From Mya arenaria (taxonomy: Eukaryota > Mollusca > Bivalvia > Myida > Myidae): DNA of 64,000 bases. The stretch lies in assembly GCF_026914265.1 (NCBI RefSeq), contig NC_069133.1, positions 44,737,417 through 44,801,416 on the forward strand, read 5' to 3'. The notes beneath the pieces are model-generated. The model saw only the letters and a program-made list of their open reading frames with translations, had not been told where the DNA came from and made no database searches. The position numbers were made by a program, and so were the translations under genes. The stretch's first letter is position 1. Each line of letters starts with the position of its first letter. Positions 24,497 to 35,639 of this stretch are shown one piece after another.

Positions 24497-26295
24497 TCAG
24501 ACATCCCTGGTTAGGTGATCCACCGTATTCACTCCACGAATAAAGTCTGCCGCCTTCTCCGCTATCATCATGGTCGGGGCGTTCACGTTACCAGAAGTGA
24601 CAGACGGAAACACGGAGGCATCCCCAACGCGCAGGCGTCCGACGCCCTTTACTCGAAGATGCAGATCCACGACTGCAGATTTGTCGTCGTCGGGCCCCAT
24701 CTTACACGTAGAGGTCGGGTGATATTGAGTCACCGCCGTGTGCCGGACAATACACTCCCAGTAAGCATCTGAACGAAATTCAAACGCAGAACAAAATGAC
24801 TTCCGCAAATCATTGAGATCGATTCCAAGAAATTTCATAGCCTTTGTTTGAAACAATTTTCCCAGATTCGTATTCCACCGACAAGATCCAAAACATCCCG
24901 TTTGTCTTCAAAATACCTCGGATCAATGACTGGATAGTCGAAGGGGTCCGCTGAAGCGAGCCTGATGGTCCCTCTAGCTCTTGGGTGCGTTAGTGTAACA
25001 AACGGGCAAATACCATGCGCTTCTTCGCTTGCCGGCGCCATTTCCTTCGCAACATCATCATTATAATAGAAAATGTTCTTTCTTATAAAGGTGCTATATA
25101 TAACGAATTGTAAATCCGGGTAGGTCACACCTTTATTTGACTTATTGAGGTGAACGTATGCTGATCCGTCTGTTATCGCTATGGAGCGTGGTCCTGTACC
25201 GAAGAGCTTATACCTTAGCCAGTTGGTCCAACTATTGAGAACGCTCGGTGTTATACTCAAAGGCTGCTTAATTCCAACACATACACTGACTTTCTCGTGA
25301 TCCTGTAGATTCTCCCCGACCGGAAGGTCAGCAACTACAGTAATGTTCATCTCTTCCAGATGTTTCCTAGGACCTACCCCCGACAGCATAAGGAGCTGGG
25401 GCGTGCCAACCGTCCCCGCCGAAACGATGACTTCTCTGGTGGCCCTCACATACACCTTCCTCCCATTCTTATAGAACCACACACCTTTGGCCTCTTTATT
25501 CTGGATGTCAATCTTACTCACATGGCTGTTAGCGGAGATATGAAGGTTTTTTCTATCTAGACCCATCAGCATTTCAGTCCCGGGCATACTTCTTTCCCCG
25601 TTTCGAATGTTGTATTGAATCTTGTTAAATCCTTCTTGAGTTTCTCCATTGTAGTCAGAAATTGTGTATCCGAGTTCTCTAGCCGCCTCTCTGTAAACCT
25701 GGGCAAGCGGAGTCACATCCCCACCTGACACTGCCAAAGGACCGCCAACATTGTGGTATTTGGAGTCTTTAAATTCAGACATGAGCATATCTTCGGATTT
25801 TAAGAAGTAAGGAAGAACATCCTTGAAGCCCCATCCTTTGCAACCATTTGCTTTCCATTCGTCAAAGTCCAAGGGTGACCCCCTTGTGTACTGCATGACG
25901 TTGATGCTGCTGGAGCCGCCTACCACTCGGCCCCTGGGCCAGAAGCAGCTCCTGTCCTTCATTCCCAGACACGCGTTCCTTTGAGGAACAGTTAGGTACG
26001 TCCAGTCGTAGGTGGAGTTCAGCAGCTGTATGTACCGCCACGGTTCGTAGAAGATCGGCTTTTTCACCAAGGTTTCGCCGGCTTCTAGAAGTAATACTGA
26101 CGAATCTCGGTCTTCAGACAGTCGTGTGGCCAGGATTGAACCAGCAGACCCAGACCCGATTATAATATAGTCATATTCATCATAAACTACGTCCACAACC
26201 TTAACCGAGGTAATTGTGTACTGCCCTTTAAAAATATAATAACTTATCGCTGCAAATGCTATGGAAAATGTCCACTTGCCGGAAAAAAACAGTTC
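24497..26295 (-). CDS. GMC-family FAD oxidoreductase (choline/glucose dehydrogenase-like), frameshifted
   Basis: One large exon starts after a CATCTGTAG acceptor. It opens with a hydrophobic anchor-like stretch (WTFSIAFAAISYYIF) and then, counting from the V of VDVVYDEYDY, shows GSGSAG (FAD ADP-binding loop, 14-19), LLLEAGE with the ribose-binding Glu at 38, GGSSSIN, and SAGTVGTPQLLMLSGVG (second GMC signature). The C-terminal part has YHPTSTCKMG and NVNAPTMMIAEKAAD, carrying the catalytic His and Asn. The first 453 codons (to 24857) and the last part (24856-24497) are in different frames. One extra base in the AAAA run at 24857-24860 would restore WE(K/N)LFQTKAMKF. An upstream exon with the start codon is missing from what I can recognise, since no in-frame ATG precedes the FAD motif. 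GMC enzymes oxidise alcohols, sugars or choline; the substrate cannot be told. Confidence 0.85.
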
Positions 26296-28950
26296 CTACA
26301 GATGAAGAGATCATGGTTAGAGATTATACGGACTTGAACAACCAAAGATGTCCCTCGACGTATGCATGGAAGAGAACGTACGAATATATATATATATAGT
26401 ACATAAACAAATCAAATGAACTGCAGATGATTGGAATGATCGGTTACTGTGTCGAATACAAGACAAAGTTCATACAAAGTTGAGAACATGTGGAAATATT
26501 ATAATCAACGAGTGAATAAAGGCTGTCCTTGAATGCTTGCATCTTGATAAAAGAAATGGATTAAGTTTGTTTCTTTAAGATTACACTAATTATTCCATAT
26601 TTATTTTGGATTATGGGAAACATTCCCATCCTGCTTAACAATTAGGTGAAGGTTGATCAAAATCCGATTACATGTACAAGAACCAATGGAAGAGTTAATT
26701 CTGTTACATTTCTCAAACTTAATTTATTAACAACATACTTCAGTAATCTACATAAATGTAATTATATTGTTACCATCACGTTTAATCATAATATTAATTT
26801 TAATCTAAATATTTTTAGATCGATATGATTGTCTTTCATTTTTTTTTTCTCTATTCAGCAAAGTAGCAACATTCAAGGTGAAATTCATCACAAATACAGT
26901 TTCTATCACAAAGTTCACATTTCTTTTTTTCAAATTGGCATTCGGAGCTCCTCGACCATTTAACAAAAACAACCTCGGATGTATTTAGACGGTTTAGATA
27001 CTCAGAAATCAGTATGCTTAAGTCCGCTGCAAGTAGATCGCGTAGTAATTTAATATAGCAGTTAAACTTAATGACTTAACTCTTGAAAATCTTAATTATG
27101 TTTGCAATGATACACTTCACTGGCAATCAATTTAAACTTAGATAAAAAAAATACAAGCTAAAACACTACATTTGATTAATGATATAATAATTCAAAAATC
27201 TACGAACTACTTCAACTGATGTATTGGCATAACATTCGGAGCTCCTCTGCCATTTTTATTGAAAACAACCTCGGATGTACGACGGTACATCAGTTGAAGT
27301 AGTTCGAAAATAAAATAAAATCCATGTACGCCAAAAAGTCTAGTCAAGCCATTAAGCAAATTTGCTAAATTTGAAATGTAAAACATTTGTTTATGTGCCG
27401 AAAGTTCACGCATAGTTGACATCGATTTTGGTAACTATCTATTCAGATATTTAGCAAACGTGCACATTAATCGCATTGTCATGAAATTGGAACTGTGTTT
27501 TCACTTGTAAAGTTATATAAATAATCTTAATTTGGTAAAGTATATATGTATAATACGTGATGGTTATTTTTCTATTTATATGTGAATTAAGATGGATATT
27601 TGGTACTGTTCATACGTGAATTACCAAAAAAGAAAATTAAAACTCCCCGAGTAATAAAAATTACACCCAACAAGCGAGTGTTCAGTGTAACCCACACGCC
27701 CCCCCCCCCCCTCCCCCCTTTAAATCGTCCAAGTTTACTAGTACTTTTTATTTCAACATAGGAGAAGGAAGGTAAAAAAATACGCCCAAAACGCACCATT
27801 TCGGACTAGAGATTGATCATTCATTATGTATATTTTTGGTATAATTTTTATCTACATGCACGTTTTTCTCTTGATTTTATTGCGCCGACTTGATGCTATG
27901 CATCATTTTTTTCTTGTTACTACTGTAACAAATTAAGTTCGCATTGAAGGGCGTTAACTATGCCAATGTAATGTCAAGGTTTTATCCTGGTCAACGAACC
28001 CGTCGCTACTGTTTGTTTATTTGAGTTTATCAAGGTCGCGTAATGGCTGCATTATGGCTTGACCCTGCCGTGACGCCACCACGACTTAAATTGCGTTGAA
28101 ATCCCATATTGTCAATGCATGAGATAAAAATAACTGCAATACCCAGTCATATCCAGATATTAGAAGACTTGAAGAAAGAGAGTGAGACACAAGATATCCT
28201 GGTGCGATACCGGCTAGCTCTTTGCGAAGAGACCTCTTGGTTCTTTAACGTGCTCGGTGTAAAGCACCTATACCGGTACTGATAACAACATTTCCACAAC
28301 ACAGTGAACAACAAGTGACAATATTAAAAGCAAAAGTGCAGCAAGGCTGAAACATATCATACATTTTGACATGACCTGACATCAAATTTTATATAAAAGG
28401 GTTCCGTACAGTGGCATATTGTTGTCGTTTATTTTGCACTCTTTTATTATTCGTTTCAAATAAAGTTGCTTCAACGATATAATGCCTTAAAAAGATGCAC
28501 TCTTACTCCCAAATAAAATTTACCAAAATTAATGCAATTGTTTTCCTATTCCAAAAAGGATGAATAAATGTCAAAAACAATGGCTCTTATGAAGGATATT
28601 GAGTTTAATTTGAAAAAAAGGCCCAGAAATCATGGAATTTCTACCATATGAGTTCCTAGAAGATCACAGTAAATCTTTTAGCACTCACCAATCATTTAAT
28701 ATTTTTGCGTTTGCTGCCATTAAATACGCGGTTACAATTTTACTATCAGTAATTAATATTTTCCATAAATGCATTATTTATTAAGTAGTTAAAGGTGTAT
28801 CAGTCAAAATTTATGTTTGCTATACATGTGTATGTATTGATTTTGAATAAGAGTGTCACTTTAAATGGACTCGTTCACATATTTTGGCAAAATATTTTTA
28901 ATTGGTAGAATTGACTTTGTTTTACTTACTTCTATGAGCAGAAAATGTCC
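26296..28950. other. Intergenic or 5' intron DNA, repeat remnants only
   Basis: The first exon of the GMC gene should lie in or beyond this stretch, but I cannot identify it. Seen: a (TA)n run near 26383-26397, a duplicated segment (CTCGACCATTT/CTCTGCCATTT...ACAACCTCGGATGTA at 26938 and 27232), a perfect inverted repeat (27203-27306), a C-run with a second AAACGCACCATTTCGGACTA motif (27699-27810), and a dispersed-element fragment with TCTTTAACGTGCTCGGTGTA near 28240. Confidence 0.5.
27203..27306. repeat. Perfect 21-bp inverted repeat flanking a dispersed motif
   Basis: CGAACTACTTCAACTGATGT(A) at 27203-27223 is the exact complement of 27286-27306. The 62-bp spacer carries GGAGCTCCTCTGCCA and ACAACCTCGGATGTAC, also found without the arms at 26938-26990. 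Small fold-back or MITE-like structure. Confidence 0.8.
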
Positions 28951-28992
28951 AAATGTTCAATCTGTGAAAGTGCAGCTTTAATGCAAGCAATA

Positions 28993-29713
28993 ACTCTCTC
29001 TGGAACTTCCGTGCACTCTTTGTCTGAAAATTTAAACTGTGCCTATGGATTTTTTTTCTAATGTGTCTTCTAAAATTGGCAATGTCCTTTTCATAGACAT
29101 TGTTCACAGACATTTTATATTTTGAGTATATCGATAGTAATTTCTCGAAGGCACCAGCTGCGCCAATTGTAAAATATTGCTGTGTGTGATCACTGACACA
29201 CAGTTAAATGGATGTCAATTTTACATCAATTTTCAACAATGTCCAATCTCCAATGTATTTACCAGCTTCTTCACTTATCACTTCAAATGCGCCTGGAAAT
29301 GCTGTCAGAAGGTCAGTGTCTCTGTCTATGTCAGTGGCAGCCGACAGTAATGCACGAGTCAATTGTAATCACGCCCCCCCCCCCCCAGGTCCGGAGGTAT
29401 ACCGGGGATAGCCGGGGAAATGGGCCGTGTTTTTACCTTTCAGGTGGCCCCGCAGTGCCGGGTGAATGCGGTGGTTTTGTCTTCGCTTTAAATATAGCGG
29501 GGAATGGGCCTTACCTGGGGTCCCTGGGGTGCGGGTGCATTTGGCGGGGATTTTACCATCTGTTCGTCCCGCAGGGCGGGGATTTTAGCCGGGGTTGGCT
29601 GGACCGAAAGTCAAATTCCCCGCTATTCCCCGGACCTGGGGGCCGTGGTTACAATTGACTGGTGCATAAGTAGAGGTAGGAAGCTTTCCTCTTGTGGTAA
29701 GGGAATGATGATA
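28993..29713 (-). pseudogene. Decayed coding exon of unknown family, split by a MITE
   Basis: Read on the minus strand from 29713, the frame gives SSFPYHKRKASYLYLL, which crosses the MITE at 29667-29351 and resumes as SAATDIDRDTDLLTAF, PGAFEVISEEAGKYIGDW, LLKIDVKLTSI, a TAA, then in the same frame LCVSDHTQQYFTIGAAGAFE, KLLSIYSKYKMSVNNVYEKD and IANFRRHIRKKIHRHSL. The composition is protein-like and one frame holds across both breaks. An 81-nt intron using GTAAATAC...ACACAG could remove the stop, but that is short for a mollusc. I do not recognise the family. Confidence 0.5.
29351..29667. mobile_element. MITE with ACCAGTCAA ends, copy 2
   Basis: Left end TGCACGAGTCAATTGTAATC; right end complementary (TTACAATTGACTGGTGCA). 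The GC-rich interior matches 20710-21011 (GGTCCGGAGGTATACCGGGG, AAATGGGCCGTGTTTTTACC). A run of about 14 C lies just inside the left end. It interrupts the open frame of the decayed exon around it. The open frames at 29208-29758 (+) are not coding. Confidence 0.87.
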
Positions 29714-29837
29714 CTGTGTCTTTTCATTCACTCCTTGCAGATTCCTGAAGAGCTGTAATAAATCACAGGCTATTAATTTTCTTGTTTCTAGAATATACTA
29801 ATTTATTAAGATTAAAGCATGATTGTGACGAAAGGTG

Positions 29838-29976
29838 TTAGCTTATAGAACTCTTGAGTCCATTTCCTGGGTAGAAACCAGTACTGTGTGCTTTTTGAGA
29901 GGCTCCTATTGGGATCGAAACAGCGACCTCTTGGGTAAGGGTAAGGGGTGGGCACCTTTACCACTAGACCACTCCC
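29838..29976 (-). mobile_element. tRNA-derived SINE, minus orientation
   Basis: On the minus strand GAGTGGTCTAGTGGTAAAGG (box A, 29976-29952) is followed by GTTTCGATCCC (box B, 29921-29911), the internal promoter of a tRNA-derived SINE. The tail has a GGTTTCTACCCAGGAAATGG-like domain. It is not a functional tRNA: no acceptor-stem pairing is visible. Confidence 0.7.
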
Positions 29977-30161
29977 CCCCCCTTGTTTTTATTGTCCTAC
30001 GACATGCAAGTAAACTGTAAAGTGTATACACACTTTAAATGAGAAGATGTGCGAGAATACAGAAAATAAAATATCATTGAAGATGCATATCAGTGTTAAG
30101 AAATGGTCAAAAGTACTAATGCAAAATGAGTAAGGCAAACACACTTCAATGTCAATTTGTT

Positions 30162-30619
30162 AAAGGGGCTAGACACCAGTTGGTCCAAAAATCGGCAAAA
30201 ACTAATATTTCCAGAAAACAAGCTTAGAATTGTCCATACGAGCAGGAAAAGGCTAACAATTCATGATAAAAATACTATTTTGTCACTGTCTCAGCTGAGT
30301 TTACCCATTTAAGAGTAGAGCATAATGGTTTCCCAGTTTATAATGTGTATATTTAGCATGGGAAAGTCACATCATTAGTACAGATACATTTATCAACACT
30401 ATTTTTAAATTAATTTGGATTTACGGGGTAGACAAACCCGGTAAGTTTCGAAATTCGAAAAATACGCAAAAATTGCGAAAAATACATGTGATACATCAGT
30501 AAGTAAGATACACTGCGACGCGCAGTGTTGTACACAACGATATTAATCTTAAGTCAGTTTTTCACAATTTTCTTTTTTTCTTGCAAATGTATCATCTGGT
30601 GTCTAGTCGGTCACCTTAA
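30162..30619. mobile_element. MITE with CTAGACACCAG ends
   Basis: Left end GGGGCTAGACACCAGTTGG, right end CATCTGGTGTCTAGTCGGTC, which are inverted copies. The interior includes CAAGCTTAGAATTGTCCATA and AGCAGGAAAAGGCTAACAAT and is AT-rich. No coding capacity. I associate this family with bivalves. Confidence 0.75.
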
Positions 30620-30689
30620 AATGTTGCTTTATAATAAAGAAGAATGTCATGAGTGAATTATACTGAAACCAAGCAACAAAATTTGATAA

Positions 30690-31822
30690 ACAAGAAACGC
30701 CGCAATGCGACGAAACCAGGTTTTTAATGATTGACAGAAGAACTTCAGCCTGTGTCTGTTTTTCTATTTTTAGTAACAGTGACCTTGACCCTAGGGACCC
30801 CAAATGCAATCCATCGAAAGATATCCATAAACTCTTCCTTTATACCAAGTTGTGTCTGGATATGTCAACCCTGACTTAAGTAATTCAGTTTCAATCATTT
30901 TTCTATTTTAAGTAACAGTGACATTGACCTTGAATCTAGGGACCCCAAACGCAATCCCATGAAAGGTCTCCATAAACTCTTATTATAGACCAAGTTTGGT
31001 CAAGATATGTCAACCTTTACTAAAGATATTCAGTTTGAACCATTTTTCTATTTTTAATAACAGTGACCTTGACCCTAGGGTCCCCAAATGCAATCCCATG
31101 AAAGGTATCCATAAACTCTCCCTATAGACCAAGTTTGGTCAAGATATGTCAACCCTAACTAAAGTTATTCAGTTTCAACTGTTTTTCTATTTTTAGTAAT
31201 AGTGACCTTGACCTTGACCCTAGGGACCCCAAACGCAATTCCATGAAAGGTCTCCATAAACTCTTCCTATTGACCAAGTTTAGTCAAGATATGTCATCCC
31301 TAACTAAAGTCATTCAGTTTCAACCGTTTTTTCTATTTTTAGTAACAGTGACCTTGACCTTGACCCTAGGGACCCCAAACGCAATCCCATGAGAGGTCTC
31401 CATAAACTCTTCCTATAGACCAAGTTTAGTTAAGATATGTCATTCCTAACTAAAGTTATTCAGTTTCAACCGTTTTTTATTTTTAGTAACAGTGACCTTG
31501 ACCTTGACCCTAGGGACCCAAAACGCAATCGCATAAAAGGTACCCATAAACTCTTTCTATAGACCAAGTTTTGTTAAGAAATGTCATCCCTAACTAAAGT
31601 TATTCAGTTTCAACCGTTTTTCTATTTTTAGTAACAGTGACCTTGACCTTGACCCTAGGGACCCAAAACGCAATCTCATAAAAGGTACCCATAAACTCTT
31701 TCTATAGACCAAGTTTTGTTAAGAAATGTCAACACTTACTAAAGTTATTCAGTTTCATAGGTGAGTTTGACGCCGCCAGGCCGCCCGCCCGCCCGCCCAA
31801 ACAACGACGTTCGCCTGGTTAA
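30690..31822. repeat. Dispersed element with a tandem core of about 145 bp (7 copies)
   Basis: Begins AAGAAACGCCGCAATGCGAC and ends near GACGTTCGCCTGGTTAAAAA. Between them a unit with GACCTTGACCCTAGGGACCC, CAATCCCATGAAAGGT, CCATAAACTCTTCCTATAGA and CAGTTTCAACCGTTTTTCTA recurs with anchors near 30776, 30916, 31061, 31200, 31346, 31490 and 31635. A (GCCC)n run precedes the right end. The outer ends do not form a clear inverted repeat here. Confidence 0.85.
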
Positions 31823-31836
31823 AAATTATACCATGT

Positions 31837-32604
31837 TAAAGCTGCACTCTGAGAGATTGACAGTTTTGACAACTTTTTATTTTTTTGTCTTGGAATGAGC
31901 AAATTGTTGCGTAAATGTCTGGAAACCAGAGATATACATGTTACACTGCTGACAAAAAATCAAATCGCAGTTTTTCATATTTACGTTCAAAATCTGATGC
32001 ATTATTGCTAAATTAATATAAGCATTACTTACACTTGAAGAAAAATGATTTTTTTCTGCAATTTTCCAAACAATTGAGATTTGTTCTTACTGAGTTATCT
32101 TATATGACTGAATAGTCTAATGATTGATTAGCCACAATAATGCGCGTATAGGGAACTTTTTTTCAACATTTGGATTTTCATTTTGTTCCCTAAACGCCAC
32201 AAGTCGACTGATTCATACCAATGTTAAATATATTCTTCAATTGTAACAACACATGTACACAATATTTAACACTGCATAAATAAAAACACATAAGTTACAC
32301 ATACATTTTTTTAGCCAATACCTCGATCTGTCAACAAAGCATCGCCATATTTTAACTATCTAGCAGGTGCCATTTATATTTCCCCTCAATATACTTAGCG
32401 CTGGGATCTGTCATTCTTGGCTAGGAAAACAACAAGTGGGATATGGACGCGTAGAGTCGCCAAAACAACAATCGCCAAAGACTCTGAAGCGGCTGTTTAT
32501 ATGGACTAATGACTGGATTGATGGCAATGATGACAAAACAGCTGATTCTGAGACTAAAATTAAAAGAAAAGTCAAAACTGTCAATATGTGAGAGTGCAGC
32601 TTAA
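31837..32604. mobile_element. MITE with AAAGCTGCACTCT ends, long copy
   Basis: The left end TAAAGCTGCACTCTGAGAGA, TTGACAGTTTTGAC is the inverted complement of the right end GTCAAAACTGTCAATATGTG, AGAGTGCAGCTTAA. It also carries the family's CTGCTGACAAAA motif. At 768 bp it is about twice the copy at 42461-42813, so it may hold an insertion. The open frame 32367-32591 is fortuitous. Confidence 0.85.
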
Positions 32605-32697
32605 AGGTCAATAAAACTGAGTTGTTCTGTTTTCTTGTAAGTTGATGATATGAAAGAAGAACATAAGTTTTATGGAATTGACTTTGATAGCTGATGA

Positions 32698-32802
32698 CTA
32701 CCCTGGGCTTGACTTCCTGACAATCTTTTCATATGCCTCGAACTCCTCTTGGGTGTACTGTGCCATAGACAGCAACGTGGAGATTGACTCGGTTGTGCTT
32801 AC
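32698..32802 (-). CDS. Candidate terminal exon, unknown protein
   Basis: After an AATACAG acceptor, the minus strand reads VSTTESISTLLSMAQYTQEE, FEAYEKIVRKSSPG, then TAG: 35 codons in phase 0. The charged, amphipathic, Glu/Lys-rich composition is typical of a real C-terminus and unlike the surrounding AT-rich sequence. No partner exon is certain; the minus-strand piece 34663-34571 is also terminal. The family is not recognised. Confidence 0.5.
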   Translation of the reverse strand, partial: VSTTESISTLLSMAQYTQEEFEAYEKIVRKSSPG

Positions 32803-32819
32803 CTGTATTGAAAGTAACA

Positions 32820-33420
32820 GATAATTTAGCACGCTTATTCTGATTCTGCATCACACAAAAACTGCATAATTCTTCCTCGCCCAACATAAAAGGTGTTTAA
32901 ACATAGAAAAATCGGCCGTAAAGTGCCCATGTAAGTGCACTTACTGTTGAAAATAAAAAATATGCAAAAATTCAACGAAAAATAGCTAAAAAAGGTACAA
33001 GAAAGGTGCACTTCGACTAAAAAAAAACACAGTTTCAAGCCACGCAATTTTCTATTTTCACTTTGTAAACAACTAATCGCTCAGCTTATACATTCAATAA
33101 GTTATTTGTTAATGCCTCTAGAAACATAGGTTAAAAAAACTGAGAGAAGCTTACATTTGTGGCCTCCGGTAGGCGTATTGATATTGCGGGTAAAGTGATA
33201 AAACTTACTTACCAGGTGAAAATATCCTCCAAAAACACAAAAATCTCTTCGAACGCCGCCATTTTTTCCACATCACACATTTCCCTCACTTAAAATTCGG
33301 CAAACACAAAACACGTTGGACCCCTGCTTTAATGGAAGCCCTGTAATAATAATAGACTGCTGACAAAAGATCAGTCTCGGCGTTTTTCATAATGAAATAT
33401 TTTGCAATTTACCAACGAAT
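32820..33420. other. No gene seen
   Basis: AT-rich sequence between the candidate exon and the duplicated segment. The open frame 32835-33047 (-) is phenylalanine-rich and not convincing. Confidence 0.5.
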
Positions 33421-34003
33421 ATTTACACCTCAACTTCCACTCCTTAAATGAACTACCTTTAGGCAATTGCGTTCATCAATCGATGAACGCAACATCTTCG
33501 GATATGTTCGGATCGTAATATACATGAAAGCTATTGATCATGTTATTGGTTGTATTGTGTCAGCAGGTCCCGTAAAATATAGATCAACATTTTAGAAAGT
33601 GTTACTTTATTATATTTTAAATAAATTGGTGCCAGAAAAGTTTCAATTTTTACGTTTTAAAGTGATTTCAAGTAGTTGATCTTTTCCCGCGTTATTGTGA
33701 CGTCATTTGAAAAAAATGTTTCCGGATATAGTCGGGTCGTTCTATTTACAGAATGGGTAAGAACGGATTACTGAAAGGTTTTCTTAAATGAAATGAAGTA
33801 GATTTTTAACAATTCTTGAATGAAATAAGGACTTATTGGTGTAAATATAAGGAATGAATTGCGGGGTTTATGTCATTATCGGGGATATGAACGCAATTGG
33901 GTTGGTCAAAGTACGCGTGGAGTCCTTCGGACTCCACACACATTGACCAACCCAATTGCGTTCATACCCCGATAATGACATCAACCCCGCAATTCATTCC
34001 TTA
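33421..34003. repeat. 0.6-kb duplicated segment, copy 1, ending in a 154-bp hairpin
   Basis: Begins ATTTACACCTCAACTTCCAC and contains the palindrome GTTCATCAATCGATGAAC and the motif GGTCGTTCTATTTACAGAAT. It ends in a long hairpin (33849-34002): AAGGAATGAATTGCGGGG and ATGAACGCAATTGGGTTGGT pair with their complements around GTGGAGTCCTTCGGACTCCA(C). It is highly similar to 34748-35346. Confidence 0.9.
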
Positions 34004-34570
34004 ATTGAGATCTGTTCCATTGTGAATTACTTAATATGAATGAATTAAAGGAATTGATGCCAAAAACAGCCAATTCTTAGGCAAATGTTGTTTTTTTAAA
34101 TTGTTAAAACAGACATTCTGTGAGAGTGCAGCTTTAAAAGATGAAATTGGTCATTGCATTGCATGATGATTTTAACTGAGGATGGGTTATTTAGCTTTTA
34201 ACTGGTAATTTGGTGCTTCAAATGTTTTCTCACAATTAGATTTTGGAGAATGATTTTTAAACCGAGTATATGAAGACAAAAAAATAAAGTTTATTCAAAA
34301 GAAATATACAATACATATTTGAAATGGACCAATATGTTCACATTAATGTAATACAATGGCTCATATAAACATGAATGGCGGAACAGATTTATAAATTATG
34401 TTTATTTATATTACAATGTTAACTGCTATATCTCTATAATTCAATATAATTTTCTAAATATATTAATTATGAATCCTTTCTCTGCTGTATATTTATGAAT
34501 GGTATAACTTACTCTTGAACATACATATTCGATAAAGAACACATTGCCCTAATCTGCAAGAATTGTCCTC

Positions 34571-34663
34571 TTAAAGTTTAGCCGGACTTGAGATATTTTC
34601 TTGCCCATGTAGACCCCGCAGTAGAGTGATATCCAGCAAACGTTCTTCCAGATCTTTGATACC
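34571..34663 (-). CDS. Candidate terminal exon, unknown protein
   Basis: After an ACATGTCAG acceptor, the minus strand reads GIKDLEERLLDITLLRGLHG, QENISSPAKL, then TAA: 31 codons. If the exon copies at 39.5-39.9 kb (ending MLKFTVE) splice to it, the junction MLKFTVE-GIKDLEERLL reads smoothly. A second frame (SLYCGVYMGKKISQVRL) is also open, so the frame is not certain. AATAAA on the minus strand lies near 34290. Confidence 0.4.
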   Translation of the reverse strand, partial: GIKDLEERLLDITLLRGLHGQENISSPAKL

Positions 34664-34747
34664 CTGACATGTGAAAACAACAATAACGTCAAGAAGGATT
34701 TGCCTAATATTAATAGTTTAGTTAAGTGTAATAATATATTTATCTAT

Positions 34748-35346
34748 ATTTACACCTCAACTTCCATTCCTTAAATGAACTGCCTTGCGACAATTGCGTT
34801 CATCAATCGATGAACGCAACATCTTCGGATATTTTCGGATCGTAATTCATTGCATAACAATATACATGAAAGCTATTGATCTTGTTATTGGTTGTATTGT
34901 GTCAGCAAGTCCCGTAGAATATAGATCAACATTTTAGAAAGTGTTAGTTTATTATATTTTAAATATATTGGTGCCAGAAGTGTTTCAATTTTTACGTGTT
35001 AAAGTGATTTCAAGTGGTTGATCTTTTCCCGCGTTATTGTGACGTGATTTGAAAAAAAATGTTTCCGGTTATAGTCGGGTCGTTCTATTTACAGAATGGG
35101 TAAGAACGGATTACTGAAAGGTTTTCTTAAACGAAATGAAGTAGTTTTTTAATAATTCTTGAATGAAATAATGAACTATTGGTGTAAATATAAGGAATGA
35201 ATTGCGGGGTTGATGTCATTATCGGGGATATGAACGCAATTGGGTTGGTCAAAGTATGCGTGGAGTCCTTCGGACTCCACACACATTGACCAACCCAATT
35301 GCGTTCATACCCCGATAATGACATCAACCCCGCAATTCATTCCTTA
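34748..35346. repeat. 0.6-kb duplicated segment, copy 2, ending in a hairpin
   Basis: Direct copy of 33421-34003 with scattered substitutions and a small insertion (CATTGCATAACAATATACAT region). The hairpin lies at 35191-35346 with the same GTGGAGTCCTTCGGACTCCA(C) apex. Its left arm reads GTATGCGTGG where copy 1 has GTACGCGTGG, so the copies have diverged separately. An open frame at 35127-35327 (-) is only the hairpin. Confidence 0.9.
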
Positions 35347-35639
35347 AATTAAAGCTCAAGATTGTGCTAATATTTTATATAAGCTGAACTGAATCACTCT
35401 CGTGTCCCTAAATCCTTTGTTGAAACCAGCACTGGTGTCCATTTTTAGAGGCCATGAAAATGGAGCACTGAGGCCCGTATTCACTAACATGTTAAGGCTG
35501 AGTTTCAGACTCAGAAGAACTTAATTATAATTTGTGTTGTAAAAATACTATTATAGCATCAAAAATTATGACTGATACATGTGTTTACAATAATCTGCTC
35601 TATAATCAAGCACACATTTTATGTATTTAAAACAATGGT

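Noticed and set aside
24515..24772. Plus-strand open frame of 85 codons
   Set aside because: Antisense shadow of the GMC oxidoreductase C-terminal part.
29911..29976. Possible tRNA gene on the minus strand
   Set aside because: Box A and B are present but the stems are not paired; the tail is SINE-like.
30690..31822. Terminal inverted repeats for the GACCTTGACCCTAGGG element
   Set aside because: AACCAGG occurs near both ends but does not form a convincing inverted pair, so only the tandem core is claimed.
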